DNA of 64,000 nucleotides from an uncultured Lachnospiraceae bacterium (GCA_947564735.1 CANOEC010000006.1:62001-126000); one strand, 5' to 3'; numbered from the stretch's first letter, positions 17,041 to 26,754 are shown. Translations and numbers: made by a program. Notes: generated by a model not told the origin, from the sequence alone.

Positions 17041-18279
17041 TTATTTTTTCAAATATCCATTTGTATCGGTATAAATCTGGTCGCTGCATGCCTTTACGGT
17101 CGCCGACGGTTCATAACTATAATCGTTAAAGAGGAACTGGTGCAGCCACTTTACATTGTCTTCCAGACTAATCGGAATGACACAGGAACCTTTGGAACCA
17201 ATCGTTCCGGTCGCACGGTTCGACTCCTGAGGGAATCCTGCCGTATCCGAAATATAATAGGTGTTTACCTCGCCCAGCATTGAAATAATTTCATCCAAAT
17301 CAAGCGATGTATAAGTCTCGTCAAATACTGCGCTTGCCGTCTCCGTCAGCTTCGGAAGGGAAGCCTTCTTCGCCTGATCCGCCACAGCAGACAGTACTTC
17401 TCTCTGCCGCTCGGCACGCTTAAAGTCATCACCAGCCGTATAACGGATACGACAGTATCCCGTCGCCTGAAGCCCGTCCAATAACTGATAACCCGTAGAG
17501 GATACAGGCGTGTACGAACGCTTTAAATCTTCCGCAATACATAACTGATAGTTGTTCAAATGACTGATTTCCGAATCGTCCACATCAATATATACTCCAC
17601 CAAGCGCATCAATCGTATCTGTCAGCCCGGCAAAACCAACCGTGACAAAATCAGTAATATTCATGTCCAGATTCATGTTTAACATGCTGATTGCCATCTC
17701 CGGACCGCCCTTCGCATATGCCGCGTTACACTTATTATAAGAATCATTGCTCAGATTCAGATACGTGTCACGGTATACCGATACAAGCTTGCATTCGCCC
17801 GTGTCCTGATTGATGGACGCAATCATAATCGTATCGCTTCGTGTATTCTTGGTCAGTGCACCGGAAGTAGAATCCACACCGAACAGCGCGATATTGCGGT
17901 AGCCCCGCATCGTGGTCTCCTGTGCCTCTTTGACCGTATCGTTGATAATAATATCGCTCTCGTCCAAATCAACCTTACCGCTCTTGGTAGCAGTCAGGAC
18001 ACCGTATAACACAAATACTGCAATGAGTAGAATGATAATCTCTACAATAAAAATAATAATTCTTCTACGTTGTTTCTTCGCCTGCTGCTTCTTACTTGAA
18101 GATTTCTTACCGCTTCCCTTACTCCCGGAAGACTTCTTGGAACCGCCTTTACTTCCCGAAGACTTCTTACTGCCTCCCTTACTCCCGGAAGGCTTCTTGC
18201 CGCTTCCTTTGCTCCCGGAAGAAGATTTCTTTTTCGGACGTTCATCCTCGTATTCGTATTCATCGTCATATTTCGCCAT
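17041..18279 (-). CDS. LytR-CpsA-Psr (LCP) family glycopolymer-peptidoglycan ligase
   Basis: 412 residues from the Met preceded by AAAGGGG. A cytoplasmic tail (16-72) is built of near-repeats of KKSSGSKGG and is strongly basic; a short acidic YDDEYEYEDE stretch precedes it. One membrane helix (~72-95), then the LCP domain: NIALFGVD, NTRSDT with catalytic Arg, SVYRDT, and RIRYTAGDDFKRAERQR with the C-terminal Arg set. LCP enzymes transfer undecaprenyl-linked polymers to peptidoglycan, or in some cases to protein. The position beside the initiating sugar transferase suggests it attaches the polysaccharide made by this locus. It has its own promoter and terminator. Confidence 0.92.
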   Translation of the reverse strand: MAKYDDEYEYEDERPKKKSSSGSKGSGKKPSGSKGGSKKSSGSKGGSKKSSGSKGSGKKSSSKKQQAKKQRRRIIIFIVEIIILLIAVFVLYGVLTATKSGKVDLDESDIIINDTVKEAQETTMRGYRNIALFGVDSTSGALTKNTRSDTIMIASINQDTGECKLVSVYRDTYLNLSNDSYNKCNAAYAKGGPEMAISMLNMNLDMNITDFVTVGFAGLTDTIDALGGVYIDVDDSEISHLNNYQLCIAEDLKRSYTPVSSTGYQLLDGLQATGYCRIRYTAGDDFKRAERQREVLSAVADQAKKASLPKLTETASAVFDETYTSLDLDEIISMLGEVNTYYISDTAGFPQESNRATGTIGSKGSCVIPISLEDNVKWLHQFLFNDYSYEPSATVKACSDQIYTDTNGYLKK

Positions 18280-18381
18280 ATATCCGTACCCCTTTGATTT
18301 CTGTATACTCGTAAACAATTCCGACTCTCATTCTCTCACACTACGCCGCAAAAATCAAGCTATAGCATAAATTACTATTTG

Positions 18382-18409
18382 ATTATACTATATCTTGACA
18401 TAATTGCAA
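18382..18409 (-). promoter_or_regulatory. Promoter of the LCP gene
   Basis: Minus-strand TTGCAA (18404-18409), 16-base spacer, TATAAT (18382-18387). Gives a leader of roughly 95 bases. Confidence 0.6.
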
Positions 18410-18497
18410 TATTTAGAAGCCCATTCGACAGTTTTTTCCAAAAATCTTAAGAATTATAAATCATTTCACTTCCGCAAATCTTCAAATTATTATCTCA

Positions 18498-19907
18498 CTA
18501 ATAGGCATTTTTATTAATGAATCCCTTAAAAATCGTCAGAAACATAATCTTGATATCAAATGACATCGTCCAGTTCTCAATATAGAAAATATCATATTCA
18601 ATCCGCCGTTTGATGGACGTATCACCCCGGTAGCCGTTAATCTGCGCCCAGCCTGTAAGTCCCGGTCTGACCTGATGCTTCACCATGTAACGGGGGATTT
18701 CTTCTTTAAATTTTTCCACAAACTGCGGTCGTTCCGGTCTTGGTCCCACCACGCTCATATCCCCTTTAAGAATATTGAATAGCTGGGGAAGTTCATCAAT
18801 GCTTGTCCTGCGCAGCACCTTTCCTACCTTGGTCACACGGGGGTCATCCTTGGTCGTCCAGCCCTTCTCCTCCGTGGAAGGCTTCTGCACTTCCATTGTG
18901 CGGAACTTATACATTTTAAAAGGTTTATTGTGGAGTCCGATACGTTCCTGCTTGAAGATAACCGGTCCCTTTGACGTACACCCGACGGCAATTGCCGCAG
19001 CCAGCATGACCGGCGACGCCACCACAAGCCCCACAATCGAGGCAACCACATCCACCACTCTTTTGGCAATCCAATTCAACGTATTGGTCAGCGGAACATA
19101 ACGAATATTGATTACCGGCAGCCCCATCAGATCCTCCGTGTAAGGACGGCTCGGAAACATACTATTATAATCGGGGATAAATTTCGTGTGAACACCAGAT
19201 TTTTCGCAGATATCCACAATATGCTCCAAATTGTCATAATCCTTCAAAGAAAGCGTAATCGCAATCTCGTCCAGTTTATTTTCCGGCAGAATATAGAGCA
19301 GATTCTCGATGGAACCGACCACCTTGACGCCTTTGTACAATGTACCTCTTGGCACGCTGTCATCAAGAATCCCCCGCACCACATATCCCCATTGGGGATT
19401 GGCATTGATACGGTTGATATATTCCTCCGCAGCACGGGAATATCCCACCAGCAAAATGTATTTCAGATTGTAACCTTTTTCACGGAAATATTGCAGAAGC
19501 ATTCTAATCAGAGAACGTCCGAGCGTCGTAAGCAGAATATTGATAATAAAGAAATATCCCATCATGGCACGCGAAAAGTGAATCTGCTCGACCAGATACC
19601 AGCCCGCCATCAGCAGAATCAACCCCACCACGTTCGCCTGAAAAATGTTCAAAATCTCATATTTATGCACTGTCGCGCGCTTTGGCGTATACAGGTTGAA
19701 GCTGTAGTAGAGAATCAGATAGCCCGGCACAATCGCATAAAGCATTCCGAAATATGTGCGCATAGAAAGAACACCGGTCGTTGGTCCGATGTCTGAAAAG
19801 GGGCTGGCAAACTTCAGATACCATGCCAGCATATAGGAAGCCGCTATGACGACGGCATCCAGCACTACGTGCAGTCTGTTAAAATATTTCTGATTATCCT
19901 TAATCAT
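18498..19907 (-). CDS. Undecaprenyl-phosphate glycosylphosphotransferase (WcaJ/WbaP type), chain initiator
   Basis: 469 residues. Four or five N-terminal membrane helices, a central Rossmann-like CoA-binding-type domain (~130-260) and a C-terminal bacterial sugar transferase domain after another hydrophobic segment (~285). Family motifs visible: FKQERIGLHNKPFKMYKFRT, the RRTSIDELPQLFNIL segment, VGPRPERP, and RPGLTGWAQINGYRGD. These enzymes move a sugar-1-phosphate from a nucleotide sugar to undecaprenyl phosphate and so start a surface polysaccharide. The sugar cannot be told from sequence. Two hairpin elements separate it from the next gene upstream. Confidence 0.94.
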   Translation of the reverse strand: MIKDNQKYFNRLHVVLDAVVIAASYMLAWYLKFASPFSDIGPTTGVLSMRTYFGMLYAIVPGYLILYYSFNLYTPKRATVHKYEILNIFQANVVGLILLMAGWYLVEQIHFSRAMMGYFFIINILLTTLGRSLIRMLLQYFREKGYNLKYILLVGYSRAAEEYINRINANPQWGYVVRGILDDSVPRGTLYKGVKVVGSIENLLYILPENKLDEIAITLSLKDYDNLEHIVDICEKSGVHTKFIPDYNSMFPSRPYTEDLMGLPVINIRYVPLTNTLNWIAKRVVDVVASIVGLVVASPVMLAAAIAVGCTSKGPVIFKQERIGLHNKPFKMYKFRTMEVQKPSTEEKGWTTKDDPRVTKVGKVLRRTSIDELPQLFNILKGDMSVVGPRPERPQFVEKFKEEIPRYMVKHQVRPGLTGWAQINGYRGDTSIKRRIEYDIFYIENWTMSFDIKIMFLTIFKGFINKNAY

Positions 19908-19968
19908 ACTTTAAGCCTCTGCATGTATCTTACAATATTTTCATCAAAAACACAACCTGCTGTAATCA

Positions 19969-20115
19969 AAACAAAATGCCTGCGGCATTATGTTCGGAAG
20001 AATGCTTCGCATTCTTCCGCGCTTTGGAGGAATTTCCTATACTAGAACAAAATGCCTGCGGCATTATGTTCGGAAGAATGCTTCGCATTCTTCCGCGCTT
20101 TGGAGGAATTTCCTA
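19969..20115 (+). repeat. Two tandem copies (76-bp period) of the multi-hairpin element
   Basis: Each copy reads ACAAAATGCCTGCGGCATTA, then a 10-bp stem GGAAGAATGC/GCATTCTTCC with a TTC loop, then GCTTTGGAGGAATTTCCTA. The copies start at about 19971 and 20047. The right copy ends one base before the stop codon of the neighbouring glycosyltransferase. Relative to both flanking genes the element is in antisense orientation. Confidence 0.85.
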
Positions 20116-20116
20116 A

Positions 20117-21085
20117 TTACACCAGAAACCGGCGCCACATGTTGCGCCATAATTCCAGCTGTATCACAATATAATTGCGAAGCAGCTCTCTCTGGAACCG
20201 AACCTTATGCGCCCTGCCTTCCTTGGAGAAACATAATCTGACTCCGCTGCACAATCCGGCAAAATATTCTTTTCCGAGTCCCTTTCTGGCAAAATAAAGC
20301 TGTTTTACAATCGTTCCCGCAAACAGAAGCGGCAGATTTAACAGAAGCTGTGCGGGCGGCATATTCTTGTACGCCAGATAGACGCTGTTCTTGGCGGAAA
20401 GCTTCACCTTAAAACTGTTATGCCTTGAACCGGACACGGCGCTTCCTGCGTGATATACCACCGCCTTCGGAATATAAACATTATCATACCCGTTAATCCG
20501 CGCCCGATACCCTAAATCAGTATCTTCCAGATAGGCGAAATGATTCTCGTCCATCATCCCGATTTCGTTAAATATTTTTCTACGGCAGATGACCGCCGCG
20601 CCGCATCCTGCAAATATTTTGCACATTCTCTGATATCCCTGATATGGCTTATCCCTGCCTCTTGCAAACGCCCATCCCAATGCACAATAATAGTCGCCCC
20701 CGTCATCCATCAGCTCCGGTTTCCAAAGATTCCGAATCTGCGCCGCACCGGAAAATATTTCTCCGCGCCACTCAAGCGGCTGCTCAAGCGCTCTCACAAA
20801 TCCTGCCTCCGCTTCCGTATCGCTATTCAATAAAATAACATACTTTGTTTTGCTTCGCTCTATCCCCACATTCACAGCCTTACAAAAACCATAATTGCGG
20901 TCTAGGCAGATAAGCTCCACCTGCGGAAATTTCTCCTGCACAAGTTCCCTGCTCCCGTCGTCGGAACCATTGTCCACCACAATCACATGCGCCGGCTCGT
21001 CCACAAGTGAATTCAGACATTTTTCTATATAACGGATTCCGTTGTAATTCGGAATCACCACCGTCGATTGTATCTTCCGCTCCAT
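20117..21085 (-). CDS. Family 2 glycosyltransferase, rhamnosyltransferase-like
   Basis: 322 residues from the Met preceded by AAGGGG; the frame is open about 50 residues further upstream but that part is Cys-rich, low-quality and has no ribosome binding site. GT-A domain starts STVVIPNYNG, with VVDNGSDDGS and the DXD-like motif LLNSDTE, and the acceptor-side motif YLEDTDLGYRARINGY. The C-terminal third has amphipathic and hydrophobic segments (AQLLLNLPLLFAGTIVKQLY), so it likely sits at the membrane surface and extends a lipid-linked glycan. Confidence 0.88.
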   Translation of the reverse strand: MERKIQSTVVIPNYNGIRYIEKCLNSLVDEPAHVIVVDNGSDDGSRELVQEKFPQVELICLDRNYGFCKAVNVGIERSKTKYVILLNSDTEAEAGFVRALEQPLEWRGEIFSGAAQIRNLWKPELMDDGGDYYCALGWAFARGRDKPYQGYQRMCKIFAGCGAAVICRRKIFNEIGMMDENHFAYLEDTDLGYRARINGYDNVYIPKAVVYHAGSAVSGSRHNSFKVKLSAKNSVYLAYKNMPPAQLLLNLPLLFAGTIVKQLYFARKGLGKEYFAGLCSGVRLCFSKEGRAHKVRFQRELLRNYIVIQLELWRNMWRRFLV

Positions 21086-21195
21086 ATCGCACCCCTTCTT
21101 CCCACACCCTATGCTTCCTGCCTCATATACTCCGCCCCAATCCGCCATGCACGCATGCCGCATGTTTCTGCATTGGCTATTGCCGAAGCTTCTGT

Positions 21196-22647
21196 TTAAT
21201 GATTTGCATACACTGTCATTTCCGGATTCCATAACACACGATATCCGTGCTGTGCCGCCGCATGTCCAAGTTCCATGCTCAACTTGCGGTATCCGGCGTC
21301 GTCACAGGCAAGTCTGGAAACATCCACAATCCGTACTGCGCATTTTTTTCCACCTGTCTTACAGCAAATCGTCCGCTCCTCATACCTGCATCCGGTAATC
21401 TGCTCAAACTGTTCCCGCAGCTCCGGTCTTATCTGCATACAGCGGATATCCACCGCAGCAGCGTCCTGTTTTAACACCGCCCTGTGTGTGCTGCCGCCGC
21501 TGTATTCCCTGTGCAGTCCTTCGTACCTGCATGTGCCATCGTCATTAAAAGCGCCGCCGCATATCCTGCCTTTTGCATTCAGGATCCTGCCTCCTACGAT
21601 GCCCACATCCTCTCTGACCGACAAAATATCCGGCACATAGGTAATCTCATAAAATCCAAGATGCAAACTGTGCCGCACGTATGCCTCCCAGCCCTGCCCC
21701 GCACAAAATTCGGCAAGCGCCTCCTTTCCCGCCTCGTACGCATAACCCTTGCTGGCGGTATTTTCCGCCGTGGAATCCGCGTGGCTTCGCCAATGATAGA
21801 GAACTTTCGGAATATGGATAATCCATTCCGTCATTTCACATGGCGGCACAGTCCTTAGCAGTTCCCCCACTACACGCAGTACCAAATCATAATCCTGCGC
21901 GCCGTCGAACCGCCCGCGCAGCCGCATTGCTTTCATGAGTTCTGCCTTTACCGCAGTAAAATGACACACGTAATTATTGGATAAAATTAAATCCAAGTTA
22001 AATTTTTCTTTTCTATTGGGTGAAAAATAATATCCATTGTTATTTAAATTCTTATCTTCGTATTTATCCTCATCCGTATAAAGCAGCGCCGGCATCTTTT
22101 CCTCTCTTCCCGCACTGCCTGCTGCCTTCGCCATATAATACAGCGCGTCGGGCGCCAGCAGATCGTCATGGTCTAACAGCGCAATATAATCTCCCGACGC
22201 CATCTCAATTCCGGCGTTCGTATTTTCGGCAATTCCTTTGTTTTCTGTCAGACGCATATATTTGATACGGTTTTCCCCGTTTTCTTCCTTTCTCTGTCGG
22301 AGGATTGCCGCAGTCGCTCTTTTCACCACATTGCTTTTGCTTGCATCCACGATAATCAGCTCCCATTTCCGGTAGCTTTGCCTGCACACAGAGGCAATCA
22401 TTTCACGAAGGAACGTCTCCTTCGTCTCAAAAGCAGGCACAACAATACTGAATACAATTGTATCCTCCGCCGTCTCCGCACTCTGTGCTTCCAATTTGTC
22501 CGCAGACGGTTCGCTGTAATGATAGTCAGATTTTCTTTCCTCTTCCAGCCGCTCCTTTGCAGCATAATAAGTATGGCGAATGCCATTCTTCCTAAAATAA
22601 CGAATGGTTTTTATGAAGTTGCCTGTCTTCACAATTCTATTTCCCAC
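21196..22647 (-). CDS. Family 2 glycosyltransferase with a degenerate second GT-like half
   Basis: 483 residues, probable GTG start. After a short N-terminal helix region (~1-60) comes a complete GT2 domain (~65-320): FSIVVPAFETKE, LIIVDAS, ALLDHDDLLAPDALY with the DHDD acidic motif, LLYTDEDKYED and GAQDYDLVLRV. Residues ~345-480 read like the acceptor half of a second GT2 domain (EDVGIVGGRILNAKGRICGG, later YRVLWNPEMTVYANH) without the nucleotide-binding half. It lies just downstream of the phosphoglucomutase terminator. Confidence 0.85.
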   Translation of the reverse strand: MGNRIVKTGNFIKTIRYFRKNGIRHTYYAAKERLEEERKSDYHYSEPSADKLEAQSAETAEDTIVFSIVVPAFETKETFLREMIASVCRQSYRKWELIIVDASKSNVVKRATAAILRQRKEENGENRIKYMRLTENKGIAENTNAGIEMASGDYIALLDHDDLLAPDALYYMAKAAGSAGREEKMPALLYTDEDKYEDKNLNNNGYYFSPNRKEKFNLDLILSNNYVCHFTAVKAELMKAMRLRGRFDGAQDYDLVLRVVGELLRTVPPCEMTEWIIHIPKVLYHWRSHADSTAENTASKGYAYEAGKEALAEFCAGQGWEAYVRHSLHLGFYEITYVPDILSVREDVGIVGGRILNAKGRICGGAFNDDGTCRYEGLHREYSGGSTHRAVLKQDAAAVDIRCMQIRPELREQFEQITGCRYEERTICCKTGGKKCAVRIVDVSRLACDDAGYRKLSMELGHAAAQHGYRVLWNPEMTVYANH

Positions 22648-22740
22648 AATCTAATGTCCATACCTTTCTCTCAGTCTCCTTGAACCCGAATCAGACAGCT
22701 TCAATTACAGATTCATGCACATTTACCTCAAAACACATTA

Positions 22741-22776
22741 TAACAAAGCGTCGCCCTGCATAAAGCAGGGCGACCA
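22741..22776 (-). terminator. Terminator of the phosphoglucomutase gene
   Basis: A perfect 10-bp GC-rich stem GTCGCCCTGC/GCAGGGCGAC with a five-base loop lies ten bases past the stop codon. The following T tract is poor (GCTTTGTT), so readthrough is possible. Confidence 0.65.
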
Positions 22777-22787
22777 TTATTGTATGA

Positions 22788-24509
22788 TTACAAATATGCT
22801 TTTAAATCTTCCGTCAGCTTGTTCAGTCTCGCCTCAGCGTCTTCCAGACTCGTTCCCTTTACGCCCATGTAGAACTTAATCTTCGGCTCTGTACCGGAGG
22901 GACGTGCGCAGCACCATGAATCATTCGTCAGGTCAAAGTAGAGCACATTGGACTGTGGCAGCCCCGTCTCGCCCGTCTCGCCTGTTTCCAGATTCAGTGT
23001 CTTGCCGGTCGTGTAATCTCTGAACTCTTTTACCTTTAATTCGCCGAACTCCTTGGGCGGATTACTCCGCAGCTTATTCATGAGCTCCTCGATTTCCTTT
23101 GCGCCATCGATGCCCTTCATGGTGATGGAATACTGGCTCTCCTTGAAATATCCGTATTTCTCATAGAGCGTAATCATCTGATCCCATACGGTCTTACCGT
23201 TCTTCTTACACCATGCTGCCATCTCGCACAGACACATAACCGCAACAATCGCATCCTTGTCTCTTGCATGTGTTCCTGCAAGACAGCCGTAGCTTTCTTC
23301 CAGACCAAATACATAATTGTTGGAGCCGCTCTGCTCAAAGAGCTTAATCTGTTCACCGATAAACTTAAATCCTGTCAGGACTTCAATAAACTTCACCTTA
23401 TAATCATCCGCAATCGCACGCGCCATGTTCGTCGTGACGATGGTCGTAACTAACGCCGGATTCTCTGGCATCGTCCCTGTTGCCGTTCTCTCTCTCAGGA
23501 TATATTCCGCAATCAGCATACCGGACATGTTACCCGTAAAGGGAACATACTCGCCCGATTTTGTATCCAGTGCATAAATACCGAGTCTGTCCGCATCGGG
23601 GTCAGTTGCAAGCACGATATCCGCCTGTTTCTCTTTTGCCAGTTTCAAGGCAAGCGTAAACGCCTTGGGGTCTTCCGGATTCGGATAATCCAGTGTGGTA
23701 AAATCCGGATCGGGCATCTCCTGTTCGGGAACCACATAGACGTTCTGGAAACCGAGTTCCGAGAGGATTCTTCTGACCGGTACATTACCTGTGCCGTTAA
23801 ACGGTGAGTATACAATCTTCATATCCTCCGCCATATCCTTGATGACATCCGGATGAATAATCTGTTTCTTAAGCTCAACCATGTACTTGTCGTCTATTTC
23901 CTTGCCGATTACCACATAGAGTCCGGCTTTCACCGCCTCCTCCTTGCCCATGGTCTTTACGGTATGATAATCCGTCACATTGTTGACTTCCGTAATAATC
24001 TCTTTATCCTTAGGCGCGGTAACCTGCGCGCCGTCTTCCCAATAACACTTATATCCGTTGTACTCCGGCGGATTATGGCTGGCAGTGATAACAATCCCCG
24101 AAATACAGCCTAATTCACGCAGTGCAAAGGATAATTCCGGTGTGGGTCTGAGCGCGTCAAAGACATATGCCTTGATGCCGTTTGCTGCAAGACAAAGCGC
24201 CGCCTCATCGGCAAATTCGGGAGACTTTCTTCTGGAATCATAAGCGATTGCCACACCCTTCTGCTCTCCGCCCTGTTTCTTTATGTAATTGGCAAGCCCC
24301 TGCGTAGCCTTACGCACCGTATAGATATTCATGCGATTCGTACCTGCACCGATAACGCCGCGCAGTCCGCCTGTACCGAATGCAAGGTCTTTGTAAAAGC
24401 GGTCCTCCACTTCTTTCTCGTCATTTCTGATAGCCAGAAGCTCCTGCTTGGTCGTCTCGTCAAAGTATGAATCTTCCACCCAAAAGTCAAATTGTTCTTT
24501 GTATCCCAT
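22788..24509 (-). CDS. pgcA: Phosphoglucomutase / phosphomannomutase
   Basis: 573 residues, alpha-D-phosphohexomutase superfamily, long form typical of Firmicutes PgcA. Motifs: TASHNP with the phosphorylated S144, metal loop DPDADRLG, sugar loop with EESYG, and phosphate-binding RPSGTEPKIKFY near the C terminus. It interconverts glucose-6-phosphate and glucose-1-phosphate, feeding RfbA and UDP-glucose synthesis. GGAGGTAAAGGG precedes the ATG. It has its own promoter and a terminator-like stem, so it is probably a separate unit in the cluster. Confidence 0.95.
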   Translation of the reverse strand: MGYKEQFDFWVEDSYFDETTKQELLAIRNDEKEVEDRFYKDLAFGTGGLRGVIGAGTNRMNIYTVRKATQGLANYIKKQGGEQKGVAIAYDSRRKSPEFADEAALCLAANGIKAYVFDALRPTPELSFALRELGCISGIVITASHNPPEYNGYKCYWEDGAQVTAPKDKEIITEVNNVTDYHTVKTMGKEEAVKAGLYVVIGKEIDDKYMVELKKQIIHPDVIKDMAEDMKIVYSPFNGTGNVPVRRILSELGFQNVYVVPEQEMPDPDFTTLDYPNPEDPKAFTLALKLAKEKQADIVLATDPDADRLGIYALDTKSGEYVPFTGNMSGMLIAEYILRERTATGTMPENPALVTTIVTTNMARAIADDYKVKFIEVLTGFKFIGEQIKLFEQSGSNNYVFGLEESYGCLAGTHARDKDAIVAVMCLCEMAAWCKKNGKTVWDQMITLYEKYGYFKESQYSITMKGIDGAKEIEELMNKLRSNPPKEFGELKVKEFRDYTTGKTLNLETGETGETGLPQSNVLYFDLTNDSWCCARPSGTEPKIKFYMGVKGTSLEDAEARLNKLTEDLKAYL

Positions 24510-24605
24510 CCCTTTACCTCCATTGATTTCTGATTTCTTACTTCCAAAATCTTCTGTCAGAGAATGTTCTCCATCCTAACGGATGATTCACATTCACCGT
24601 ACATT

Positions 24606-24635
24606 ATTTTAGCACATTGTGAATCTTCTCGTAAA
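24606..24635 (-). promoter_or_regulatory. Probable phosphoglucomutase promoter
   Basis: Minus-strand TTTACG (24630-24635), 18-base spacer, extended -10 TGCTAAAAT with TAAAAT at 24606-24611. Confidence 0.5.
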
Positions 24636-24674
24636 CATCTTTTGGAAAATATCACTATTTCTTCCGGTCTCTCT

Positions 24675-26669
24675 TCAGACTTTCAACGCAAAATCGCTCC
24701 GATCCAGTGAAAAATTGGGATTGTAATAGGGGTCACCCGCTTCCAGCAGCTCTTTCCATTTCGCCCGAAATGCCGCCGACTCCCTCTCGTATCTTTGCGC
24801 CTTCTCCCCTTGGTCATCCAGCCCTCTGGAAGCAGACTCATAGTGATACAGCTCCGCAAACGGCGTAAATACATTGACATATCCCGCCTTCCATGCACGG
24901 ATACAAAGATCCACATCATTGAGAGAAACTTCAAAGCTCTCGTCCAGACCGCCCAGCTTATCAAACACCTCTTTTCGCATCATCAGACAGGCGCCCGTCA
25001 CTGCCATCACATTCTGCGCGTAACAAAGTCTTCCCATGTACCCAAGATTATTGCTGCTGACACGGTAATGGCTGTGCCCTGCAGTCCTGTGCTGTCCAAG
25101 TCCAAGCACCACTCCGGCATGCTGGATGGTTCTGTCCGGATAATAAAGCTTTGCCCCCACTGCGCCCACATCAGACCGCTGTGCATACATTAACAGTTCC
25201 TCTATCCAGTCGAGCGTAATCACTTCCGTGTCATTATTTAATAACAAAACGTATGCACCCTGCGTCTTAGACACACCGAGGTTGCAAATCTTGGAATAGT
25301 TGAACCCGCCTTGGTAGGTGACAACCTTTATTTTCGGATTTTCCTGTATTTTCTTATAATAGTCAAATATTTCATCCGTGATGCTGTTGTTCTCCACCAC
25401 GATAATCTCATAATTTTCGTAAGTGCTTTTTTCCGTGATTGAGTTAATACAGCGGCTTAAGTCCTCCAAATGGTCTTTATTGGGAATTACGATGCTCACA
25501 AGCGGATTGCCCTTTATCTCATATTTAATCTGGAAAATCGTCTCAAACGCCTTGGTAGAACTGATTTCAAAATTCTCAAATCCCTGTTCCCGAAGGTGCG
25601 ACGCCACAGCGCCCTTCGCCGCATCAATTGCATAGCTTTTTGCATTGATGTCCGCCGCCACACTGCCTTCATGAGACCGCCAATAGTAGAGAAGCTTCGG
25701 CACATGCACCACACAATTTGCCCTGTCCGTCAGTCTCAGAATCATATCATGGTCCTGACTGCCGTCAAATTCCGAGCGGAAGAGCTGCATCCCCTCCAGC
25801 AGCTTTCTGTCAAACGCACTGAAATGGCAGATATAATTGTTGGCGCGCAAATTGTCCGGCGCGTAATCGGGCTTGAAATGCAGCGTAATCATATCGTCAA
25901 TGGTCTTGTTTCCTTTAAACGTCGCTTCGTCGCAATAAATATAATCCGCGCCCTTTTCACAGATTGCTTTCATATACTCAAACAACACGCTCGGATGCAG
26001 TACATCATCATGGTCAAACAGCGCGATATAATTTCCGCGTGCCATCGCAAAGCACTTATTGGTGTTACCCGATATTCCTTCGTTCTTTGAAAGCTTCCGA
26101 TAAAAAATACGTGCGTCTTTCGCCACATATTCCTGACAGATATTTTTCACGCTGGTATGCTCTACATCGGAACCGTCCGCCAGACAAAGCTGCCAGCCAC
26201 CGTATGTCTGGGCGCATACAGATTCGATTGCCTGACGCAAAAATTTTTCCGGCGTATTGTACAGAGGCATCAGGATGCTGAATGTAATTTTTCGCGGAAA
26301 CTTATATTCTCTCTGTCTCTTTGCCTCTTCCGCATCCGGAAAACTCAATGTGCCATGCTGCGTGCGCGCTTTTCTCTCAATGCTCTTGGCCTTTAACTTC
26401 CGGGCAATCCCTTTTGGACCTCCATAATATCCTAATCTCTGCCGTGTGCGCTGCGCCCAATGCACAAACGTGCGCAGTGGTTTAGACAGACGCCAGAAGA
26501 TACTTCCCTTGATACGGTTTAATTTTCCCGCCAGTTCCGCCTCCTTTTGCTGCGCATCGGACAGCTTCGCTGTGAGTACCTGATTTTTTTGCCGTTCACG
26601 CTCATAGGCGTCCCGATAGTGGCGAAGCATCTCTTCCTCCGTCATCTGTTTCTGCTTTTCCCGTTCCAT
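24675..26669 (-). CDS. Dual-domain family 2 glycosyltransferase with N-terminal coiled coil
   Basis: 664 residues from the Met preceded by GGGAGA; a Met 28 residues upstream lies in a palindromic region and has no ribosome binding site. Residues ~10-65 form a coiled coil (YERERQKNQVLTAKLSDAQQ) ending in LNRIKGSIFWRLSKPLR. GT2 domain 1 (~125-360) has FSILMPLYNTPEKF, ALFDHDD and YCDEAT. GT2 domain 2 (~395-630) has VSIVIPNKDH, VVENNS, LLLNNDTEV and SLNDVDLCIRAW. Two complete active sites suggest it adds two linkages or a repeat unit. The coiled coil is shared with the next gene upstream. Confidence 0.9.
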   Translation of the reverse strand: MEREKQKQMTEEEMLRHYRDAYERERQKNQVLTAKLSDAQQKEAELAGKLNRIKGSIFWRLSKPLRTFVHWAQRTRQRLGYYGGPKGIARKLKAKSIERKARTQHGTLSFPDAEEAKRQREYKFPRKITFSILMPLYNTPEKFLRQAIESVCAQTYGGWQLCLADGSDVEHTSVKNICQEYVAKDARIFYRKLSKNEGISGNTNKCFAMARGNYIALFDHDDVLHPSVLFEYMKAICEKGADYIYCDEATFKGNKTIDDMITLHFKPDYAPDNLRANNYICHFSAFDRKLLEGMQLFRSEFDGSQDHDMILRLTDRANCVVHVPKLLYYWRSHEGSVAADINAKSYAIDAAKGAVASHLREQGFENFEISSTKAFETIFQIKYEIKGNPLVSIVIPNKDHLEDLSRCINSITEKSTYENYEIIVVENNSITDEIFDYYKKIQENPKIKVVTYQGGFNYSKICNLGVSKTQGAYVLLLNNDTEVITLDWIEELLMYAQRSDVGAVGAKLYYPDRTIQHAGVVLGLGQHRTAGHSHYRVSSNNLGYMGRLCYAQNVMAVTGACLMMRKEVFDKLGGLDESFEVSLNDVDLCIRAWKAGYVNVFTPFAELYHYESASRGLDDQGEKAQRYERESAAFRAKWKELLEAGDPYYNPNFSLDRSDFALKV

Positions 26670-26687
26670 ATTATCTCCCATTTTTGC

Positions 26688-26754
26688 GCATAAACGAGTT
26701 TGTGTCAAATGTGCGCAGACACAAATCTCGCGTGTGAAAAATTTATTTTTCACA
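26688..26754. repeat. Two adjacent palindromes between the large glycosyltransferase genes
   Basis: CGAGTTTGTGTC pairs with GACACAAATCTCG (imperfect) across an 11-base loop, followed by a 10-bp perfect stem TGTGAAAAAT/ATTTTTCACA at 26733-26754 with a two-base loop. On the minus strand the A/T-rich stem could act as a weak terminator of the 796-residue glycosyltransferase. The rest of the gap holds nothing else recognisable. Confidence 0.5.

Noticed and set aside
20117-21232. Longer start (21232) for the glycosyltransferase at 20117
   Set aside because: The added 50 residues have no ribosome binding site and run into the end of the upstream gene; the Met after AAGGGG fits the GT2 domain start.
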